NCBI GenBank assembly: GCA_017552715.1
Contig: JAFZOW010000035.1
Location: 62,001-126,000 of the forward strand
Reading direction: 5' to 3'
From: Lachnospiraceae bacterium
GTDB lineage: Bacteria; Bacillota; Clostridia; Lachnospirales; Lachnospiraceae
DNA length: 64,000 nt
Position numbers and translations under genes: made by a program. Below are positions 60,258 to 64,000 of this stretch, in pieces; positions within the stretch are counted from its first letter, which is position 1; the number at the start of each line of letters is the position of its first letter. The notes beneath the pieces are model-generated. The model did not search any database. It saw only the letters and a program-made list of their open reading frames with translations, and was not told the DNA's origin.

Positions 60258-61589
60258 TCAGTTCAGACGTCCGAAGCCCGACTGGCATACCCCGCACTGC
60301 AGCAGCCCTTCCACCTTTTCTCCTTTGCGCATGCACTCCCCGATGGCAGCGAACACTTCTCCGATATTCTCAAGATACTCCCTGATGATGGCTTCGCTGT
60401 GGGCATAGGAGGTATAAAAGGCATTCGATGCCAGGTAACCTCTCTTGAGCATCTCCTGAGAGACAAAGGTCTTATAGACCAGGGGACTCTCCTCCCCGAT
60501 CACCGCAAAGTGGCTCATGGGAAGTATCCCGCCGATCTCCAGCTCGATACCGGCTTTCTCCGCCTTCTCCTTCCAGCCGTCCTGAATGAGCCGGCCGTAG
60601 GCGGACTGCTTCTCCCAGACCTTTTCCCTCTCGTATACTTCAATGCTCTTTAAGGTGGCCGCAAAGGCGATCCTTTCGGTATAGAAGGTACTGCTGATAA
60701 AGCTGCCCTGGGCCGCATCCATCACATCATGCCGCCCTATGATGGCGGTAAGCGGATATCCGTTGGTCATGCCCTTGGCAAAAACGGCGATATCCGGCTC
60801 CACTCCCAATACTCTGTGGCTTCCTCCCGCACAGAGCCGGAAGCCTGCCGACACCTCATCAAATACAAGCACTACGCCGGCTTCCTTCGTAGCCTTACGG
60901 ATCTTTTCCAGGAAAGCATCTTCCGGATAATCGTTTCTTATGGGTTCCATGACCACCGCGGCGATCTTTCCCTTATGCTTTTCCATCAGGGCATTAAACT
61001 CGTCGATACGGTTGTAATGGAAGGGCAGGTTGGTCCCCGCAAGCCCCGAAGGCACGCCCAGAGGCTCCAGTCCCGGGATATGCAGATCGTCCAGGGCATT
61101 CTTATTGGCCAGATTGGCGGACAGATACCAGTCGTGCCAGCCGTGATAACCGCAGAAGAGAACGATATCCTTCCGGGTGTAGGCTCTGGCGATACGTACG
61201 GCCAGGGACATAGCCTCACCGCCGGCCTTGGCATATCTCACACCACCGGCCCAGGGATGCAGTTCCAGAAGCTTCTTTGCAAGATAGACCTCTTCGGGAG
61301 CATTTAAGGTGCTCATCCCCCCGTTATCGATGGCCTCCTTCGCCGCCGCATCCACTTCATCATTGGCATAGCCCAGGACGTTGGCACCGATGCCCATAAA
61401 GCTGACATCAATGTACTCCTTCCCGTCCATATCCCAGATCCTGCAGCCCTTGGCCCTGGAATAATAGGCCGGCCACAGCTCCGGTAAAAACATCTCCGGT
61501 CTTTTGCTCAGCAGCTGCGTTCCGCCCGGGATGATCTTCTTGGCTTCGTTATACAGTTTCTGACCGCTGCCGGTCTGTATCTCTTCCAT
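60258..61589 (-). CDS. Class III aminotransferase (glutamate-1-semialdehyde aminomutase-like)
   Basis: A 443-residue PLP enzyme: AKAGGEAMSLAVRIAR (about 118-133), CGYHGWHDWYL (about 146-156), LVFDEVSAGFR (about 241-251) and the Schiff-base Lys in VFAKGMTNGYPL (about 270). The form is that of glutamate-1-semialdehyde 2,1-aminomutases, but no heme genes surround it, so it probably transaminates a sugar or chain-extended keto acid for the nonulosonate pathway. The C-terminus has a CGVC motif. Of interest, such genes recur with NeuB homologs in loci that lack NeuC. GGAGATGG precedes the ATG. Confidence 0.9.
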   Translation of the reverse strand: MEEIQTGSGQKLYNEAKKIIPGGTQLLSKRPEMFLPELWPAYYSRAKGCRIWDMDGKEYIDVSFMGIGANVLGYANDEVDAAAKEAIDNGGMSTLNAPEEVYLAKKLLELHPWAGGVRYAKAGGEAMSLAVRIARAYTRKDIVLFCGYHGWHDWYLSANLANKNALDDLHIPGLEPLGVPSGLAGTNLPFHYNRIDEFNALMEKHKGKIAAVVMEPIRNDYPEDAFLEKIRKATKEAGVVLVFDEVSAGFRLCAGGSHRVLGVEPDIAVFAKGMTNGYPLTAIIGRHDVMDAAQGSFISSTFYTERIAFAATLKSIEVYEREKVWEKQSAYGRLIQDGWKEKAEKAGIELEIGGILPMSHFAVIGEESPLVYKTFVSQEMLKRGYLASNAFYTSYAHSEAIIREYLENIGEVFAAIGECMRKGEKVEGLLQCGVCQSGFGRLN

Positions 61590-61606
61590 CTCCTTACCTC
61601 CGAAAA

Positions 61607-62380
61607 CTACTCTTCTATTTCGACGATCCGGTCTTCCCGGATGGATTTTGCCAGTCCCTCATCCCTGGTATACTTTGCATTGATCTCTTTCAGCTCGGGA
61701 TGCTCCTTCATGTATTCAAGTATATCACGGTAGCCGAAGTACTCATTTCCGCATTCCACTACGAAATGGTGAAAGATCTTTTCCACCAGTTCAAAATCCT
61801 CAGGCTCGTCCACGGTCCATCTCTGGTCACCGAAATATCCGATGGGGGACACAAAATCCTGAAGCTTGAACATCTCCGGACGGCGTATGACATACTGGGT
61901 CACATGCTCACGTTCGAAGGAATGCTTTGCCTCATGCCAGGAACGCTCCAGCGCACTGTACTTTATGATCTGGATATCCAGGCCGTCCGCAAAGGTCTGG
62001 GAGAGCATGCCCATGTAATCCGTATCACTGTCCATCTGGCTTAAGGCCTCATCCAGCAGGGCCGCGTCAAAGCAGGGGCAGTCACCTGTAAGACGTATCA
62101 CATATTCCGGTTTGAACAGCCTGGCTCCCTGGTAGTAGCGGTCCAGCACGTCGTCTTCCGAACCCACAAAGACTCTTGTGTCCGTTTCCGCGCAGAGCTT
62201 AAGCACCTGAAGGTTCGGCTTCTCGATGGAAGTGACCACCATCACCTCATCCGCCAGGCGGCTCTTTTTCACTCTTTCGATCATGCGCTGCAGGGAAGGC
62301 TTTCCTGCCAGGTCCTTTAAGATCTTGTTGGGCAGCCTTACAGATCCGCAGCGTGCCTGTATCATTACCAGATATTTCAA
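61607..62380 (-). CDS. Cytidylyltransferase (NeuA/SpsF-like)
   Basis: A 257-residue nucleotidyltransferase with the N-terminal signature MIQARCGSVRLPNKILKDLAG, then RMIERVKKSRLADEVMVVTS and VIRLTGDCPCFDAALLDEAL. It is the CMP-sugar (SpsF/NeuA/KdsB) type, and would activate the product of the NeuB-like enzyme as a CMP-sugar. The start is TTG 62380, six bases after GAGGTG; the ATG at 62365 (MIQAR) would be five residues shorter. The frame is open up to 62512 but overlaps the aldolase gene. Confidence 0.88.
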   Translation of the reverse strand: MKYLVMIQARCGSVRLPNKILKDLAGKPSLQRMIERVKKSRLADEVMVVTSIEKPNLQVLKLCAETDTRVFVGSEDDVLDRYYQGARLFKPEYVIRLTGDCPCFDAALLDEALSQMDSDTDYMGMLSQTFADGLDIQIIKYSALERSWHEAKHSFEREHVTQYVIRRPEMFKLQDFVSPIGYFGDQRWTVDEPEDFELVEKIFHHFVVECGNEYFGYRDILEYMKEHPELKEINAKYTRDEGLAKSIREDRIVEIEE

Positions 62381-62426
62381 TGCTCTCACCTCACATGCAA
62401 AATAACGATCGCTCTTCGTAAGCCGC

Positions 62427-63467
62427 TCATTCCCTGTACCTTTCGGAGAAGAACTCCGCAAAGCTGTAAGGATTGTCATCCTTATCGATGGGCAGGGAAT
62501 CCGCCACCTCACAGAGCCGGGCGTAATCCATGGTCATCTTGTTCTCGGCGCTGTAGGCCATGATCAGACGCAGGGGATCCACCTGTTTCTCGTTACAGCA
62601 ACGGTAGATATCCTTAAGGAAGCTGGAGTGGAAGCCCGCATAACCACACATATAATCCAGCGGGTTCACCAGCTTTTCATTCACGATGTTCCTAAGCCCG
62701 GAATAGCCGTATTCCAGTACCCGGGGGATGTCATAGCCCGTAGAGTATCCGCGCCGCTCCATCACCATCACCACCTGCTCCAGAGAGGCATTCCCAAGGC
62801 TGCGGCCCAGGCCCTGGAAGGAGCAGTCCACAAAGGCGATGCCTTTCTTCACGCAGTACAGGGTATTGTCAATGGCCAGGCCCAGATTGTTATGGCCGTG
62901 AAAACCGATATCGATGTCCGAAGCAGTCCTGGTGGCGTCGATGTATTCTCCGATATCTCCGGCACTCATGCTCCCGGCGGAATCCACGATATAGACGCAG
63001 CCGGCTCCCTCTTCTTTCATGTCGGCAGCTGCCGAGGCAAACTCCTCCGGTGTTGCGGAATAGGTCTTCATGAAATTGACAAAGACCTCCAGCCCTTCTT
63101 TCCGGCCCTCTGCTATATAGGGCTTTGCTTTCTCCGCATCCTTTACGGTCACCCCGATACGGATGAAGTTCATGTCATGAGCTTTGGCGATGCCTATATC
63201 CTCAAGTCTTGCGATACCCGGGATGCAGAAAAAACCAAGCTTCGCATCCCCCGCAACTTCTCTGGCGGCATCCATGTATTCCACATCCGTCTGCAGGGCA
63301 AAGCCGTGCTCCAGGGAGGAAGCATTCAGGCCCAGGCCGTGGCCGATCTCGATATACTCGATACCGATACGATGAGACTTGGCCACAAGATCCTGCACAT
63401 CTTTGCAGCTGAACTTGAAGTCCACCGCATAGCTTCCGTCACGTATGGTCGTATCCAGTATGGTCAT
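62427..63467 (-). CDS. HMGL-like aldolase (4-hydroxy-2-oxovalerate aldolase type)
   Basis: A 346-residue TIM-barrel aldolase with the divalent-metal signature LDTTIRDG (about 4-11), YIEIGHG, GFHGHNNLG (metal His pair near 198-200) and NASLEQVVMVM. This is the HMG-CoA lyase/DmpG/homocitrate synthase superfamily. DmpG has a dehydrogenase partner, which is absent here. In this setting it could make or split a keto-acid precursor of the sugar. Its coupling to an aminotransferase and cytidylyltransferase suggests a branch of nonulosonate synthesis that does not use UDP-GlcNAc epimerase. Confidence 0.88.
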   Translation of the reverse strand: MTILDTTIRDGSYAVDFKFSCKDVQDLVAKSHRIGIEYIEIGHGLGLNASSLEHGFALQTDVEYMDAAREVAGDAKLGFFCIPGIARLEDIGIAKAHDMNFIRIGVTVKDAEKAKPYIAEGRKEGLEVFVNFMKTYSATPEEFASAAADMKEEGAGCVYIVDSAGSMSAGDIGEYIDATRTASDIDIGFHGHNNLGLAIDNTLYCVKKGIAFVDCSFQGLGRSLGNASLEQVVMVMERRGYSTGYDIPRVLEYGYSGLRNIVNEKLVNPLDYMCGYAGFHSSFLKDIYRCCNEKQVDPLRLIMAYSAENKMTMDYARLCEVADSLPIDKDDNPYSFAEFFSERYRE

Positions 63468-63471
63468 AGCA

Positions 63472-64000
63472 TCAGTTCTCCATATGCTGCTTCACGCGGC
63501 TGATCAGGTATTCCATATCCGCCGCGTCATATCTCTGATCCAGGGGCAGAAAGACCGTATCATCCCGCATCCCCTGTTCAAAATCCGTTCCGCTTTCCGC
63601 CAGTTCCTTTCCGGCCCAGAGAGTGGAGATATAGATCTTCTCTTCGATCAGTGCCTTCTTTATCCTTCTTCCCTGTTCCGGCAGAAGAAGGGGGAAAAGA
63701 TATGCCGGGCAGCACTCGGGAAGCTGCAGCCGGTTTGTTTCACGGAAAGCTTCGTAAAGCTTTTTGTAATTCGCCTCCCGTATCTCCTTCATGGCCATAT
63801 GATCCGCATTTGCCAGAAGGCCACGGCTCAGTGCCGACATAGGCCCGTAATGGGAGGCAAGGAAAAGATCCGCCTCCTTCTTCATGGCGTATGCTGCATT
63901 GGTCCCTTCTTCATAGGCCTTCAGCAGATAGCCTGCATATTCGTTTGCCCTGCTGTCCGGAAGACGGCAGGGAGCTGCGCTCTCACTGATCAGGAATGCC
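63472..64000 (-). CDS. DegT/DnrJ-type aminotransferase, C-terminal part (cut by the window)
   Basis: The reading frame is open from the right edge to the stop at 63472, giving at least 176 residues. The end has the form of the DegT/DnrJ/EryC1 sugar aminotransferase family: YKKLYEAFRETN, then CCPAYLFPLLLP, a ...STLWAGK segment and the C-terminal FLPLDQRYDAADMEYLISRVK. The active-site Lys lies outside the window. There is no start inside, so the internal ATG at 63885 is not the true one. It would make the amino group of the surface sugar. Confidence 0.7.
   Translation of the reverse strand, partial: AFLISESAAPCRLPDSRANEYAGYLLKAYEEGTNAAYAMKKEADLFLASHYGPMSALSRGLLANADHMAMKEIREANYKKLYEAFRETNRLQLPECCPAYLFPLLLPEQGRRIKKALIEEKIYISTLWAGKELAESGTDFEQGMRDDTVFLPLDQRYDAADMEYLISRVKQHMEN

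Noticed and set aside
63472-63885. A complete 137-residue protein starting at the ATG at 63885.
   Set aside because: The frame stays open to the window edge with family-like sequence upstream of this ATG, so it is the tail of a larger aminotransferase.
1-64000. CRISPR arrays, insertion sequences, integrases, rRNA genes or prophage attachment sites.
   Set aside because: No spaced direct repeats, transposase motifs or rRNA-like stretches were seen on either strand. The phage-tail-like genes at the left are better read as an injection system than a prophage, since no head, lysis or integration genes are visible.

Overview
The window looks like a chromosome segment of a Gram-positive clostridial bacterium, most likely a member of the Lachnospiraceae with roughly 50% G+C. 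The reasons are strong AGGAGG ribosome binding sites, TTG and GTG starts, RNase Y, an AgrA-type LytTR regulator, a DUF6465-like small protein, and lipobox lipoproteins instead of outer-membrane proteins. The placement is inferred from protein character; no 16S gene is present.

Layout. (1) 1-13443, all minus strand: the start of a long operon that looks like part of a contractile injection system (CIS). It has a LytTR response regulator, a protein with the YPGK/DF/EQ N-terminal signature seen next to extracellular CIS genes, a small membrane protein, a membrane sensor ending in a degenerate class III cyclase domain, a membrane MORN protein, a secreted TolC-like coiled-coil protein, a 921-residue membrane-anchored coiled-coil protein, a DUF4255 (Pvc16/Afp16-type) tail-cap protein, and an unknown protein. 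It runs off the left edge, where sheath, tube and baseplate genes would be expected. (2) 13500-23800: housekeeping and signalling. A DUF6465 protein, a structured repeat element, argS, queH and an EAL phosphodiesterase lie on the minus strand. A MoxR ATPase, DUF58 protein and transglutaminase operon lies on the plus strand. Two divergent tRNA-Leu genes follow. (3) 23841-29596: an orphan acyl-adenylating enzyme, a NitT/TauT-type ABC importer and RNase Y.

(4) 29723-64000, entirely minus strand: a cell-surface glycan locus of at least 34 kb and 32 genes. Read in the direction of transcription (right to left), it starts with a nonulosonate-like sugar module: DegT aminotransferase, HMGL-type aldolase, cytidylyltransferase, class III aminotransferase and NeuB-family synthase. 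Next come a YdcF protein, an unknown protein, a sialyltransferase-like protein, two flippases, a PaaK/CapK ligase and a GT2 transferase. After that is a run of organic-acid enzymes: MmgE/PrpD, a TIM-barrel protein, ATP-grasp, a citrate-lyase-like C-C lyase and a 2-hydroxyacid dehydrogenase. The next block has a membrane acyltransferase-3 and a Dlt-like acyl transfer set (SGNH protein, AMP ligase, ACP and MBOAT), bracketed by the two separated subunits of a class I fumarase-type hydratase. Two large GT-C-like membrane proteins, a polysaccharide deacetylase, a GNAT-like protein, an SDR and a second ACP/AMP-ligase pair close the locus.

My reading is that region 4 makes a surface glycan carrying a nonulosonate-like sugar and decorates it with an unusual carboxylic acid. 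That acid would be built by the hydratase, dehydrogenase, lyase and ATP-grasp enzymes, activated by DltA-like ligases on ACPs, and exported by MBOAT plus SGNH proteins. The gene families are read from the sequence; the pathway is inference. The two candidates for an undescribed system are this acylation locus and the CIS operon with its membrane signalling parts.
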